Positions 1 through 11,790 of a stretch of 64,000 nucleotides of DNA are shown here, piece after piece. The stretch spans positions 41,039,001 to 41,103,000 of the forward strand of contig NW_024465885.1 of the NCBI RefSeq assembly GCF_017591425.1. The letters are read 5' to 3'. How positions within the stretch are numbered: the first letter of the stretch is position 1; every line of letters starts with the position of its first letter. A program made the translations under genes and the position numbers. The stretch is from Ochotona curzoniae (lineage: Eukaryota; Chordata; Mammalia; Lagomorpha; Ochotonidae). The notes beneath the pieces are model-generated. The model made no database searches and was not told where the DNA came from. It saw only the letters and a list, made by a program, of their open reading frames with translations.

Positions 1-1290
1 ATTTTGCCTGCTAAAACAACTTCAAAAATATAGAAGTTTTATCAAATGATCCAATGATATTACAGCTGAGTTATAAATTGAACATTGTTCAAATAAGTTC
101 TCTCATCCTGTTCAGAGAACCTCATCCAAAAAAAAAAAAAAAGGCACATGGCTGGGTTAATGATATAAATGATAGAATAATTATTACTAATATTGTTCCA
201 TAAATTTTAAATATTTCACTCACTCAATCTCTCCTATTTGCATGGTTTCTAACAACTTCATTACAGTTCGTGTCCTAGCTCATCTTTAGATAACACATGT
301 ATTTATCTGGCCTTGATTTTCAAGATTCCACTTTGTTTTTCCTCCCTGCAGTTTTACTGTGATAAGCCAGGATAAAACATTTGCTCTGTTTTGTTTATCT
401 TTCGTTTCCCATTCCTGCTTTGTTCTTGGAGCTCTCTGAACCTGTTTACCACTAAAAATGGAAACTTTTCAGCCATTAATGGCCCAATTATATTTTTTAT
501 GCTTCTTTGCCTCCTTGCTTTATTTTCAGTATTTCAATTAGAGGTACTACATCTTCTGAAGTTTTCATGTTTTTTTAATGTACTTTTTGGTTTTTCCCAT
601 TCCCTTTTCCTCTTTGCATTTCAGTTTGGGAAGTGTCTGTTAACCTATCTTCATTTTCACTGATTATTTCCTCGCCACATCTAGTCCACTAATGACCACA
701 GCCAAATGAGCCTTCAGTTCTGTGGCAGTGGCTTGATTTCTAGCATTTCTAAACTCTTTGGATTTCTGTTTTCTCTGCTTACATGATCCATCTGTTTCTG
801 TGTGGTGTGTTTTCATGTTCCTGCTACAGTTCAAAACTTACTACTCACAGTCATTTTACATTCCTTTTCTGATGAATCTCACATATCATGTTTTCTCTAA
901 TTTAAGGCATCATTCAGGTAAAAATCAAAACCAATATAACACATATATACATATATTCTCATAGGAAAACATACATATGCATGCATTCCCATAAGAAACA
1001 GTATATTGGAGACTAACATATTAGGAAATGAATCTATATTGATGTATGTATGTCTACACCTGAATAACAGGAAGACTACAAATAAATTGCTAATGATACC
1101 TTGACAATTTGATACTACATTCACTCCAGTTACCCGTACCACCAATGACCTGATACCCCTAAACAGCAGAATTTGTGAGTTGTACATTTCCTGAAGGACT
1201 GCACTACTGTATAAAAATGAAGGAAAATGATGATGTTCAGGAGAAGAATAGGAGGGAAAAAGGGGGAAGTAGAAAGGAGAATCCTTACAC
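1..1290. other. AT-rich non-coding stretch, no gene recognised
   Basis: Only short open frames occur here, with no recognisable protein family and no clear repeat signature. From about 1290 to 1510 the sequence becomes alignable by eye with 25.60-25.74 kb, the left flank of gene copy C, so the duplicated unit begins near there. Confidence 0.5.
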
Positions 1291-1525
1291 CTACAAAATT
1301 ATATCATAGAAATTAATAACAACAAAAGATAGCACTTAAAAATTTCAAAAAGATAAACCAGACAAGGACCCTAGTGTTTTTCATGAGATGTGCAAAAGGT
1401 AGGATGATGTCAGACTGTGTTTGATGGTCCACATGTTAAAAATGACACATGGTAGAAGAGCTGATACACAGCAAAGGGGGAAGCAGCCAGAGCATTGAGA
1501 AGTCAAGGAGGAAAGTCAGATATCA

Positions 1526-1831
1526 GGCCCTGCGCATTGGCTAGTGGCTAAAGTCCTCACCTTGAACACGCTATGATCCCATATGGCGCCTTTTCTAATC
1601 CTGGCAGCCCTATTTCCCATCCAGCTCCATGCTGTGGCCTGGAAAAGCAGACAAGGATGGCCCCAAGCCTTGGGACCCGGCATCTGTGTGTCTTTGGATT
1701 GGCACAGTGCCTGCAGTTGGGTTACTTGGGGAGTGAATCATTGGAGGGAAGATCTTCCTCTCTGTAACTCCTCCTCTCTGTATATCTGATTTTGTAATAA
1801 AAATAAATAAATGTATTAAAAAAAAAACAAA
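1526..1831 (+). mobile_element. CSINE (lagomorph SINE), full length
   Basis: The element has the order typical of lagomorph CSINEs: a tRNA-like head (GGCTAGTGGCTAAAGTCC), the GATCCCATATGG segment, the CTTGGGGAGTGAATCA segment, a CT-rich tail and AATAAA/poly-A. It is flanked by imperfect direct repeats of GAAAGTCAGATATCA (1511-1525) and GAAAGTCAGGTATCA (from 1832), which I read as the target-site duplication. Gene copy C lacks this SINE at the equivalent place. Confidence 0.85.
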
Positions 1832-2227
1832 GAAAGTCAGGTATCATGTCCAGGTGTTGAACTGTTACTTTGGGGTCTAGATTATTGGAAGTCATTGAAG
1901 GCTTCAATGCAAACCTATGGCTACATCTGTGATGGGAAAGGGCATTATAGCGGAAGAGAGAGATGAGGGACATTATTCCTAGACATGCCTTTGTAAAATG
2001 CATGCCAAACAGCATTCATTGGGCTCTGCAGAACAAAGAATCAAAAGACTACAAGGCAGCTTGAGGAATGATAACATCAAACAATTTCTCAATGCCCAGG
2101 AGGAGCATATGTTTGAGTAGCACATCCATCTTTTTTAGCAAAACTTGTGAGAAGCTTTGCATGATCCTTTGTTTGTCCAAATGCAGAAATAAGACACAGA
2201 CGAGTGAATCAGATGCTTAGTTTTGAC

Positions 2228-2233
2228 TTTTAT
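2228..2233 (-). promoter_or_regulatory. Poly(A) signal AATAAA of KRTAP26 copy A
   Basis: On the minus strand AATAAA lies about 250 nt past the stop codon of copy A. It gives a compact 3' untranslated region, as is usual for KRTAP genes. The same hexamer is kept at the matching place in all four copies. Confidence 0.75.
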
Positions 2234-2481
2234 TATAGCGTGAACCAAATACATGCTTCCCACACCAGGGCAACACTGAAAAACATTGCAGATTTTGTTT
2301 TCTTTTCTTTTCTTTTTTTAATGCCAAGCAAAGAGGAAAGTGTGAAAGTAGCAGCTCCTGTTTAGGTCAGGAACAGGAAGAACAGGCAGCTGAAATTCAG
2401 GCACTACCAAGAAAGCAGCAAAAAGTCCATTGGAATCTTCATCGTGCATCTCCAGCATGCTCACTGGCCAGAACAAGAAAG

Positions 2482-3126
2482 CTACTGGCATCCCTGGGCA
2501 GAGCAAGATGGACGGCAAGTGCCACACACATGGGTCACAGGTTGGCAACCACCGGATGGAGGCTGCAGAGGCCTTGGGCTACTGGATACCACATGCACCA
2601 CTTGAGGACCACAGGTCACAGAACCTCCTGGCTGGCATCCAAACGTGAAGAGGCTCTGAGGTCGGCTGCTGGTGGGCAGATAGGTCACTGGGCGGTAGAC
2701 ACTGGGCCCACAGCTTATGGGCTGGCAGTTGGTAAGCAGAGAGCTCTGTGGACGGCAGCTGCTGGACACATAATTCAGAGGCTTACAGGATACCGGCAGG
2801 CAGGAGCTGGAGATGATGGAAGATACAGGGACAAAACTGGTGCCTTGGCTCGGTCTGGACACATAGTACACAGTGGAAGAACCCCCAGAGGTCGCACAGT
2901 TGCTGGGCACACAGTTGAGTGGCTGGCAGCTGGTGGATTCCATGCAGGTCTCTTGGCAGTTGTGGGAGAGCCAGGCCTGGTCTTGACCACTGCTGGGTAC
3001 ATAGAGGACATCTCCGCAGCTCCCATTGGTAGAGCAGAGGGCCACAGATGGTGAGGCAGGGATGTGGCAAGAGTTCCTGAGGGACCCTGAACCACAGTTT
3101 GCAGAGCAGTAGTTCTGGCAAGACAT
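2482..3126 (-). CDS. KRTAP26-1: Keratin-associated protein 26-1-like, copy A
   Basis: This is a hair matrix protein that would cross-link keratin intermediate filaments in the cortex through disulfides. The single-exon frame encodes 214 residues with 23 cysteines and very high Ser, Pro and Gly. Landmarks are the start MSCQNYCS, CGDVLYVPSS (37-46), NCQETC (56-61), TSCQPLNC (66-72), SSSCLPVSCKP (106-116), and C-x-P repeats SCRP, NCQP and GCQP up to TCRPSC (203-208). These, and the length, match human KRTAP26-1 (about 210 residues) as I remember it. The ATG is the first downstream of a TATA box 80-90 bp upstream, and AATAAA follows the stop. Against the other copies it has His55, Asn118, Tyr149, Leu159 and Thr161. 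No frameshift or premature stop is present. The symbol is given by family resemblance; orthology was not tested. Confidence 0.93.
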   Translation of the reverse strand: MSCQNYCSANCGSGSLRNSCHIPASPSVALCSTNGSCGDVLYVPSSGQDQAWLSHNCQETCMESTSCQPLNCVPSNCATSGGSSTVYYVSRPSQGTSFVPVSSIISSSCLPVSCKPLNYVSSSCRPQSSLLTNCQPISCGPSVYRPVTYLPTSSRPQSLFTFGCQPGGSVTCGPQVVHVVSSSPRPLQPPSGGCQPVTHVCGTCRPSCSAQGCQ

Positions 3127-3205
3127 AGTGAGGTTTTGGAGAGCAAGCTGGGCTTGTGCAGACAGATGAAACCAACTTTTGTACTGACCCTCACTTGGCT
3201 GGGCT

Positions 3206-3217
3206 CCTTATATATCC
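3206..3217 (-). promoter_or_regulatory. TATA box of KRTAP26 copy A
   Basis: On the minus strand this reads GGATATATAAGG, 80-91 bp upstream of the ATG. A start site about 30 bp downstream would give a 5' untranslated region of 50-60 nt, normal for KRTAP genes. The motif is conserved in all four copies. Confidence 0.75.
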
Positions 3218-3929
3218 GTGGAGGTGGTGGATTAGCAAACAGACTCTTCCTGCTGTCTGCATGGTACTGTCTGGGAACTTGTCATTAGAGTCCAGGAAGT
3301 TGGGCTCCCAGTTCCCATAAAATGGGCAGTTCCTAATGATGCCTTTCATTGATTAAATGTTTTGAGAATCCAGTATGACTTTATGTTAAAGAATCTCTTC
3401 TGAAATGATCCAGCCCAAGAGACCCTTCAAAAGCTTTGATTTTATTCCAGTCAAATTATCTCTGCCCAAATATGCTTAAAATATGTGTGTATGATTTCTT
3501 TTCTAAAATTACAGTAAATTTTCTTTATATGAAAGACTGCAGGTTTTTCTTTGAGTGCTGCTAAAATTAAATCACCTGGATCCAAGAGTGTTGCCAGGCA
3601 AATGAAAAGTCCTGGAAGCTACACAAATATCCAGGATGCATGCCATGCAAAATGTGTATAATTTGCTTTGTTTGTGAATCCTGATATACATTGACTTTGT
3701 GTCAAAATATCTCTGCTGAAATCATCTGTGCTCACTTTAGTAACTGCACTAAATATGCAAACTAACTTAAATTCTAAGGTTAACATACTTTTTAAGATAT
3801 TGAATACAGATAACAAAGTTGGGCTTTGTTAATGTTATGGATGCAAGGAAGACACTGTGAAAAGCCACATAGAACACTTTAAAGTAAGTTGGACTGCAAG
3901 ACGTTTTTCAAAATTACTAGACTTATCTT

Positions 3930-4670
3930 TCTCATGACTGGCAACTGAAATCTATACTTCATATAACGTAAATAATATACAGATTCGGACATGAATTTGT
4001 TTTGTCCTTCATTGGTTCTTTTATCAGTTTCAAATAGGGAATTTATAAACCATCTCACATTTTACACATCATGTTTTTTTATTACAACAGCATAGTCAAA
4101 CATTTTTCCTAAATTTGTGTTCTTTGCAACATTTGAGGACTTTTTACTGTTAAAATTTGTTCGTAGGAGGAATAATATTGATTATTGCAACCAACTCTAT
4201 CTGTTTTTCATATTGATATATCCAGTTGATCCAGTAGCTATGTTGATAAATGTATCAATTATCTGGTAGAAACATTACAGTAATCTTTGGATAAAAATTC
4301 AATTTAGTTGCTACACCAAGTTGCTGTTCAGTATGTTTTGCCCAGTCATGTCAAGTCTCCATCTTTCAGGAAGATAATTTTTTAAACAGAAAGTTATTTT
4401 TTCTATATTTCAATGTACAAAAATTTTAATATTAGAGATTGGCCGTTGAAATCAAAATGATATGTTCTCTGTGGTTCTGCACTTAATGTGCTAAATGTTA
4501 CTTGCTGTTCTAGGTCAGAGGATACTATGCTTTGATAATTCATGCCTGACCTGTTTGAAGGGCTCCACTCACTCCATTTCCTACACTCAAAACTCATCGG
4601 CCCATACTGTTTGTACACAACTTCTAGAGTCTTCTTGCAAAATCCTAGATGAATCATGCAATAGCAGTAG
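3930..4670. other. Non-coding 5' flank of copy A
   Basis: AT-rich, with no gene seen. It is alignable with 13.2-14.3 kb, 34.9-35.9 kb and 44.5-45.5 kb but clearly diverged. It lacks the minus-strand SINE that B, C and D carry in this interval. Confidence 0.5.
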
Positions 4671-4960
4671 TAATAGGTACAGCCATGCTTAGCTTAATGC
4701 TTATCAGGTTTATGTGCTGAAGCTCGTTATGTCTGCTTTCCTCTACCGCTGGCTGGAGTGCAAGCTCTGTATCATCAGCATTTCGCTGCACCTTGCTGTG
4801 TAAGGTCTGTGTTTCTCTGTGTCCATCCTACATGTCCAGGAATGTTTTTCCATGGAAAAGTACACGGGAGTTAGTGCCCATTTAGTGCCTATTCTGTGAT
4901 GGTGTGCTGTGGTGCTTATCTATGTGGCGTTGCTTTTTCATTACAATTCTAATAGTAAAT
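4671..4960. promoter_or_regulatory. Candidate upstream regulatory block, copy A
   Basis: This 290-bp block lies about 1.55 kb upstream of copy A. It is almost identical to blocks at 14289, 35940 and 45478, while sequence just outside is much less alike. It contains CTTATCAG (4700-4707) and GCTTATCT (4914-4921), both GATA-type sites on the minus strand, and a TAAT homeodomain core (4694-4697). It has no open frame. A hair-follicle enhancer is an inference from position and conservation; a gene-conversion tract would look similar. Confidence 0.4.
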
Positions 4961-7538
4961 TAGACATTTCAAATACACATATAAAGAGACGGCAGAAACA
5001 CATCAACACAAAAATTTTTAGAGGTCTAAAAACTTTTTCCAGTTTACAATCATATATTAAATAGAGTGGTTTTGCTAACATTGCTTAATAGCTATATTCA
5101 CTAGGGTTGGTTACATACTTGCTTTGATCAAGTCATGATCAATATGATTTTATGTAACAATTGCAACAGAGATAATATCCCCTTTTCATTACCAGGATGA
5201 GGTTTATAGATTTATAATAATAAGGTTAATGTAAAATATTATGCAAGAACATTTTTATGCAAAACATTCTTAACACATTCCAGAAAACATCTTAGATCTA
5301 ATTTTTTTCATTCCTTTAAAAATATATATAAAACACATATATATAGCATATTCTATATAAATATATATTTAAAGAAAACACATTTTGTGTATTTTATAGG
5401 TATAATAAAATACCCAAGTTCCCCATCTATCTTCCTCAATCTGGCATCCTTCATTTCCTCCTAGTTTTCTTTAATGTTTGCAATAAATAATCTATATTTC
5501 AGAGCACCCAATGAAATCTCTCATTGTTTGTGTGTGTGTGTGTGTGTGAAAAAGAGAGAAATGATATTATTACAAATATTTCCAAATATTTGCATGAAAT
5601 TGATTATTAGTGCATAATAAACTGAGGTTATTGTGTAGTGACGTTGATACTAAAAGAAACGCAGTCACTTGGCCATAACTCCAAATCCTTCATATGCAGG
5701 CTCGTAAGAATTATACCTTGCATATATCCAGGCATGTTCTGGAAGCCTGCACACACTGTGTCATGTTCAACACTTAATGTAGGTTGCTTGAATCCAGAGT
5801 CTATGGAAAGGAACCTCCTGGGCCATGCTCTACCCGTGACCATCTTACTGGCTTCTCTTCAAGGAAGCAGAGATGGTTCTCTTCCCTCTGCTTGAGAGAG
5901 GACACTGAATCCTGAATTTACCTTTCATGTCTGCAAAAAAAAAAATCTAATGATAATTACAACAACATACATACGCTAACAAGCAGCACATCTTTCATTC
6001 ATCTAGCACGTAAAAATTATTTAGTATCAAGAATTTTGAAAAAAAATATGATAGGTGGTCATTGCAGATTAACCAAATATGTTTCTGCTCTAGACTCATC
6101 CTGTCCTGTGTGTGATAAGACAGGTGCACAAGTTCAAACCAACGTTCACCATTTTAACACTGTGCAAGAAAGGGAAAAGCTAGATTGTTAACTTTACCTA
6201 AATATTGACATTGGAAAAGAATTTTCAAGGATAAATGGAAATAACTAGGTGTTTGTAGTAAAGAAAAACATTTCAATAGAAGGGAAAATATAAAACGTAT
6301 AAAGCAGAACACCTGACACAACAGTCTCAGTGTGCTAAGCTATAGTAACAGCTCACATATTGGGTAGCACTCAGTCATTGAGGAATTCGTTAAGATATTA
6401 TTCTAAAAGCCTTGCCAGACAGCAATTGATTCTGAAATGAGAGTGCTGGAATTAAAGATTAGCATAAACTGAATAATGACAGAAATTTCCTACATTGACT
6501 GTCCAAAATGATGACTTTTTATTCATTTCCTATTTTTTTTGCTCTCTGTACAGTTTCAAATTAAATTTTTTTCTTCACTGATGAATTTGTTCCTGTCACA
6601 TTTGAATCCTTACTCCTACTTTTTAAACCATTTTTTTACATTTTGCCTGAACTCTATATTCATGTACACCAGTAAAAGTAACTTCATCAAATTGTCAGTG
6701 ATTTTGCTAAGTTTATAACAGATTCCATTTATTAGATACATGACTGTGTTTCCTTTGCTTTCCAAGCATAATTTTCTTTTATATTTGACTTTTCATGTTC
6801 CAATTGAACCATGTGTGTTTATTTTTTTGGCCAACTTCCTCTCTTATCTACCCAATCTTTATTTGTCAAATATTTGACATTTTTATCCATCCTTTAAATT
6901 TCAGTTAGATCAGGTCTGCTTTGCTCATTCTTTTAAGATCATTACATAAACCTAAAACTTTCCAGACTTTAAGTCGTGCAATGATCATCATGCGTTTTCC
7001 CCTTGTGAGTTGGACCCTGTGTGTCTGCCTGTAGCTCTCACTCTCACATACGTACACTCAAAATCTTGCTTATGAAACAAAATGTTATTTTCCTGTGTGT
7101 CTACTTTTCCAGCTGTTCAATAGAGCTGCTGTGGACAGAATGCGCTTCTTTCTAATCATAGAGAAGCACAGTTATGTGTGTTTTACATATATTAGCTAAG
7201 TTTATCCTCACAACCATACCTTCATTCAGGTGAGTGAGATCGCTGCTTTCCATAGAGATGAGAAAATAGCCCATCCTTAATAAGAATTTCTTTGTATCTG
7301 CCTAACATTACAGAGAGCTTAAAATAATACTTCGATTCTGGGAGGGGAGAGTGGAACTGGACATTTAGTTTACCAAATCAGCTTACACACTTTTCCTACC
7401 ATCTCTCCATTTTTACCAAAAGTAAATCAATTTTCTAAATGTATGAAACTTCCAAGATTGATACAGTATTACATATGAGTCTATTTTGATGAAAACTGGA
7501 AATTCAGGAAGTTTAATATATCTATATATATATGTTTA

Positions 7539-7578
<40 letters not shown>

Positions 7579-7914
7579 ATTTTTGGTAAGTGTTTGGAAG
7601 TCCCTGGGATAAAAGAATATGAGAATGGAGGAAATTCGTGTATACTTCACACTCCGTCAAATGCCATTGCTTCTCATTTTCATATCTCTAAGTAACAATC
7701 ACCATTGTGTGGCTCAGCAGAAACACCCAAATGCTTGAATGAACGTCAATGTGGCCAAAACCTATTGAGACAAGCAGGTAGATTATCATGTTGGATACCA
7801 CGTGTCAGACACTGAGATTTAGTCAGGAAATATTACTTCCCTAATCATCAATTTGGAGTTCTGAGTCTCTCACTGTTGAGCTCTCACCTCTTTGTAGCAA
7901 TGTTGATACTCCAC
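4961..7914. other. Non-coding intergenic DNA between copies A and B
   Basis: No gene seen. It holds a TG microsatellite at 5528-5548 and a TA/TG one at 7521-7579. From about 6090 rightward it is nearly identical to 37370 onward; from 4961 to 6090 it is only moderately similar to C and D. The 6.0-7.9 kb part also has a diverged counterpart at 46.8-50.3 kb but is missing from copy B. Confidence 0.55.
7521..7579. repeat. (TA)n(TG)n microsatellite
   Basis: A compound dinucleotide run of TA then TG. The counterpart in the duplicated segment is at 38801-38853, with a different array length. Confidence 0.95.
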
Positions 7915-8165
7915 AGCACTGTGTTAAAACAAGTCTTCACCATTTTGTTTCCAATCCAACTACCTGCAAACATGCTGAGAAGGCAACAGAAGGGAGCTTG
8001 AGTACTGGAACCTCTGCCTCCTTGGTGTGCTGGCAGGATGCAATTCCTGACTCCTGATTTGAGTCTAGCTGGGGAATGAGCCATCAGGTACAAGAAAGAA
8101 AACTCACCCTCTCTACTCTCACCCCACTTCTCTGTTACTTGGCCTCTCAGATAAGTAAATCCATA
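7915..8165 (+). mobile_element. Old CSINE-like SINE remnant
   Basis: The 3' half (CTGACTCCTGATTTGAGTC, then the GAGCCATCA region and the CTCTGTTACTTGGCCTCTCA tail) resembles a degraded CSINE. The same remnant sits at the matching place in B, C and D (15590, 39189, 50763), so it predates the duplications. Confidence 0.4.
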
Positions 8166-8284
8166 CTTCAACATTATATAATAAAAATAGTGATGGAGCT
8201 GTGTCTCATTTTAGACCTTGAACTTTTTATTCCCTAACAAATATTTTAAATCCCCTTTGTTTGTTTGTTTATAATTTATTTATT

Positions 8285-9165
8285 TATGATGATTTTTACA
8301 TAGATGACTAGAGTTAAAGTATCAAGAGCTACAGGAAAGTGGGTGAGACCATTGTTTCCACATTGTCTTTGTTTTCCTTTCTGCCTCTGGTGGAAGGGAG
8401 GAGACAAGTGGAGAAGCCACACCCAACCTCCCAAATGCCTCTGTACCCTGTACTGGGGGACAGCCACCTGTTGCCATCCCAAAGTCCCCATTGTGGGCCA
8501 AGCTCCAAGGTTCCTGCTCAAGATGTTTTGATAGTTTCACAGTGATGAATTTCTACTGATTTTGCTGCTAAAAGCATGATGAAAACTTTTCCAGAATCAA
8601 TTGATTGACATTGTTCACCTTAGAGTCTCTGTTTGTCCAGATATTTAATGCCAATACTTGGTTGCAATAGTTATCAATTTGTTCTGTCCTCTGTCCTCTG
8701 TTATGATAAATGTGTTGTCTGCAATCTCCAATGTACTGCCATATCCCCCACTTGCACCTGGATATGCCGTCCACTGCTCTAAGCCACTGAGGATGCCCAG
8801 CTCTGACACAGGCACTCCACTATCCAACCATGGAAGCTGCAGTTCTCTCCATGGTTGCGTTGTGAGTCCAGCAATTCTATTGAAGAGATCCTCACAAAAA
8901 TTTCATCTGAGGAGATCCCGGACCCATTTCTGGTTTATGCTTGCCAATACCGGGTATGAAACAGTCTGTTGCACACACTGGTAGTTGCAATTGCTGTGGC
9001 AGTTCTGTTTCCACTCCTGTCTTCCTTGCAAACCAGTGGATGTTGGATCACAGCCAGATCCTGCCCACTGCACGCTAGGCCCTCACGCAAACCAGTGTGA
9101 GCTACAGCCTCTTCGGAACAATCGGCAATACACCTACCAGTCCTGCCCCCTGCCCTGATTCCTGT
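8285..9165 (-). mobile_element. Unclassified retroposon-like insertion, short copy
   Basis: About 880 bp interrupts sequence that is continuous in the D flank near 51.09 kb, so it is an insertion. Read on the minus strand it ends in an A-rich tail and matches the 3' part of the 2-kb insertion at 22511-24530, for example the shared segments around CTCCTCCCTTCCACCAGAGG and CAACCAAG. It carries no coding capacity that I recognise. I could not assign it to a named family. The 39555 copy is its duplicate. Confidence 0.55.
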
Positions 9166-10491
9166 GCTTATCAGTTACTTATTTTAAATGTAAAAGACAA
9201 TTTTTCACTTAGACATGTCAATTTACATATTCTTTGGATATCCATTTTGTTGAATTTTTGTATCTTATATAATGCATTTGTACAATGCAAGAATTTTAAA
9301 TGTGTTCAAGCATCAGTGATTAAACTGAAACAATTATAATTGAGTATATTTAAATTGTACCATGCAATGATTTATACACAATATATATCCAGGGTTTAAT
9401 AAACAAAATTAACATTATGATTATTTTACATGAGTACTACTATTTACTTCTTCCTCACAATGGGTGTGTATATGTGTGTGTATGTGTTTGTGTGTGTGTG
9501 TGTGATTACAACAGGTAAACGTTACTTCTTTGGAAACTTGCAATGTGTATGTAAAATAATATTAATTGTAGTCACTATATCCATAAATTATATCCATAGA
9601 ATTAGTCCTCTGTATAACCCACATGTTAAAACTTTCGCCAATGTAAGCCATTTGAACATGCCTGGTCACTGCCAACCACCACCACATTATATGCTTGTGT
9701 GAGACAAACTAATCTAGGTTTTACTAATAAATATGTTTATGCAAATCTGTTTTCCTCTTCAGAGTTTATTCCAATAAATGCATATGCACCCATGTTGTCA
9801 TGGGATGGATTATTTTTCTAAGGAATATCACGATGCTATGTTACAAGGGATAACATTCGTATTTAAATCTATATGTTAATATTATATATATGAATATATG
9901 TTACATATGTTCATAATGAATAGAATCTACATATTTCCGACAGCTTACTAATGCCGACTACTTCTGCTTGTATCTCTGGATCATTTCTTTGTTTAGAAAA
10001 GGTCTACTTAATTTGCTTATCTTCAAATTGCTTCTTTCATTCTTCTTTCTATCAAGTCGTATGCATTCTTTATATGTTTAGATATTAAATTCCCAGCACA
10101 AAAGTGGTTTCAAGTATTTTTTCATGTGAGTTCTTTTCTCATTCTGTAAAATGTTTGCATTGCAGATGTTTTTCCCTTTGTTGCACACCCACAGTGTGTG
10201 TTCTCTTTTTGTTTACTCTGCTTTGCTGTCTGTTCTAAGAACTCATGGCTGACTTGGATATTGTGTTCACCCTGTTCTAATTTTTTGTTGTTCTCTATTG
10301 GCTTGGTTTCTATTCTGATTTTCCCTCTTAACTTCCTTCTGCCGACACTAGACATAGTGCTTTATTTCTTCTTTTATAACAATTTAAACATTTCTGGTTT
10401 TATAACATAAGGTGGTTTAGCATTTTTCTATAATTATTTGTGTGTCTATAGCTTTAGACTTCTTTAAACTGCTCTTAGTCATTATAATTTT
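9166..10491. other. Non-coding intergenic DNA
   Basis: AT-rich, with a TG-rich microsatellite at 9461-9505. No gene seen. Near-identical to 40.43-41.76 kb and diverged from 16.0-17.2 and 51.1-52.3 kb. Confidence 0.5.
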
Positions 10492-10823
10492 CTTTTTTTT
10501 TAATATTTATTTTTTGGAAAGTCAGATATAGAGAGAGGAGGAGAGACAGAGAGGAAGATATTCCATCAGATGATTCACTCCCCCAAGTGAGCGCAATGGC
10601 TGATGCTATGCCAATCCAAAGCCAGGATCCAGGAACTTCTTCCAGGTCTCCAAAACGGGTGCAGGGTCCCAAAGCATTGGGCCATCCTCGACTGCTTTCC
10701 CAGGCCGCAAGCAGGGAGCTAGATGGGATTTGGAGCTGCCGGGATTAGAACCGGCATCCCTATGGGATCCCGGGCACGTTCAAATCGAGGAGTTTAGCTG
10801 CTAGGCCACATAGATGGGCCCTG
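10492..10823 (-). mobile_element. CSINE, full length
   Basis: A minus-strand CSINE: T-rich start, then the TCACTCCCCCAAGTGA and GGGATTAGAACCGGC segments. It is bounded by direct repeats GTCATTATAATTTT (10479-10491 and from 10824). The duplicate at 41757 has the same target-site duplication, so insertion preceded that duplication. Confidence 0.9.
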
Positions 10824-11551
10824 GTCATTATAATTTTTCACATTGCCCTATTATTTGTTGTCTCAGGATTTTTTTCTAAATTAAAAATCTGTGTCCATTG
10901 ATTCCGCCCCTGTTCCAAGAGTGTTTTGTTTAATTTTAACATGTTTTTGAATGTTCTCATTTTTTTTGTGATTAATCATTTCCACAATTATAGGCAATTA
11001 TACTTGATATTTTTAAATTGCTTACAGCTTTCTTTGTGGACAAATATGAACCTAACCTGAAAGTTGTTCTAGGAGTGGCTCTATTTCTCTTTGCTGGATT
11101 GTTCTACATACAATGGGACTTGAAACATTTTCATTAGAAAGGGAATGAAAGAAAAAAGTTAAAAATGCCTTTAGTAGAAGCAAGTTTAAGATTTCTCTGA
11201 GTAAACAAATCAGCCTAATTACAGTAAACCACAAGACTGAAAATGCAAGTATGTCAGTGCTCCTTTAGTAGATTTTGTAATAAAAACAGTGAACACGAGT
11301 TAAACACATGCTAACATTAGAATTAAAAAAAATCATGAGTAGTGAAAGAGTATGGTATGGTATAGGCCTACGAATCATTATTAAAACATTCCAAAATTCC
11401 CTTTAATTGAAAAAAAAATTAATGACAGAAAAAGCTGCATGAGTTCGTGATGATTTGACACAGGCTTTTATTTTTTTTCTTGAGAAATTGATTTTGACCA
11501 TTACATTAATAAATGAAAGACAACGAGTGAATCAGATGCTTAGTTTTGACT

Positions 11552-11557
11552 TTTATT
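11552..11557 (-). promoter_or_regulatory. Poly(A) signal AATAAA of KRTAP26 copy B
   Basis: AATAAA on the minus strand, about 235 nt past the stop of copy B, at the position conserved in all four copies. Confidence 0.75.
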
Positions 11558-11790
11558 ATAGCGTGAATCAAATACATGCTTCCCACACCAGGGCAACACT
11601 GAAAAACATTGCAGATTTTGTGTTTTTTAATGCCAAGCAAAGAGGAAAGTGTGGAAGTAGCAGCTCCTGTTTAGGTCAGGAACAGGAAGAACAGGCAACT
11701 GAAATTCAGGCACTACCAAGAAAGCAGCAAAAAGTCCATTGGAATCTTCATCGTGCATCTCCAGCATGCTCACTGGCCAGAACAAGAAAG

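Larger units (their letters stand above)
2210..3930. repeat. Segmental duplication tract A/B, partner 11515-13220
   Basis: This tract covers gene copy A, its 3' untranslated region and about 800 bp of 5' flank. By eye it is nearly identical to 11515-13220. Beyond about 3930 the similarity to copy B drops sharply and B becomes more like C and D. To the left of 2210, A instead resembles C. These abrupt changes of partner suggest a conversion or exchange tract. Confidence 0.75.
6090..11780. repeat. Segmental duplication tract, partner 37370-43020
   Basis: The interval between copies A and B is duplicated almost base for base between C and D, with an offset of about 31.2-31.3 kb. Shared landmarks are the diverged SINE, the 880-bp retroposon-like insertion, the TG repeat and the minus-strand CSINE, all in the same order with the same flanks. 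Small indels and scattered substitutions are the only differences noticed. This is the youngest large duplication in the window. Confidence 0.85.

Noticed and set aside
391..663. Hydrophobic Phe/Leu-rich frames, such as 391-663 and 21274-21705, suggesting membrane proteins
   Set aside because: T-rich DNA translates to Phe and Leu by chance. No start context, conservation or gene signal supports them.
2775..3194. Overlapping minus-strand frames of 130-139 codons over the KRTAP26 genes
   Set aside because: They are shifted-frame shadows of the KRTAP26 coding sequence, starting upstream in the 5' untranslated region, with no family resemblance.
3206..3217. CArG box (serum response element) at the TATA region of the KRTAP26 genes
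   Set aside because: The sequence has eight A/T bases and ends in CC rather than the CC(A/T)6GG form. A TATA box explains it better.
8276..8984. Cluster of 60-110-codon frames on both strands at 8.3-9.0 kb and 39.5-40.3 kb
   Set aside because: They fall in the repeated retroposon-like element, overlap each other on both strands and resemble no protein.
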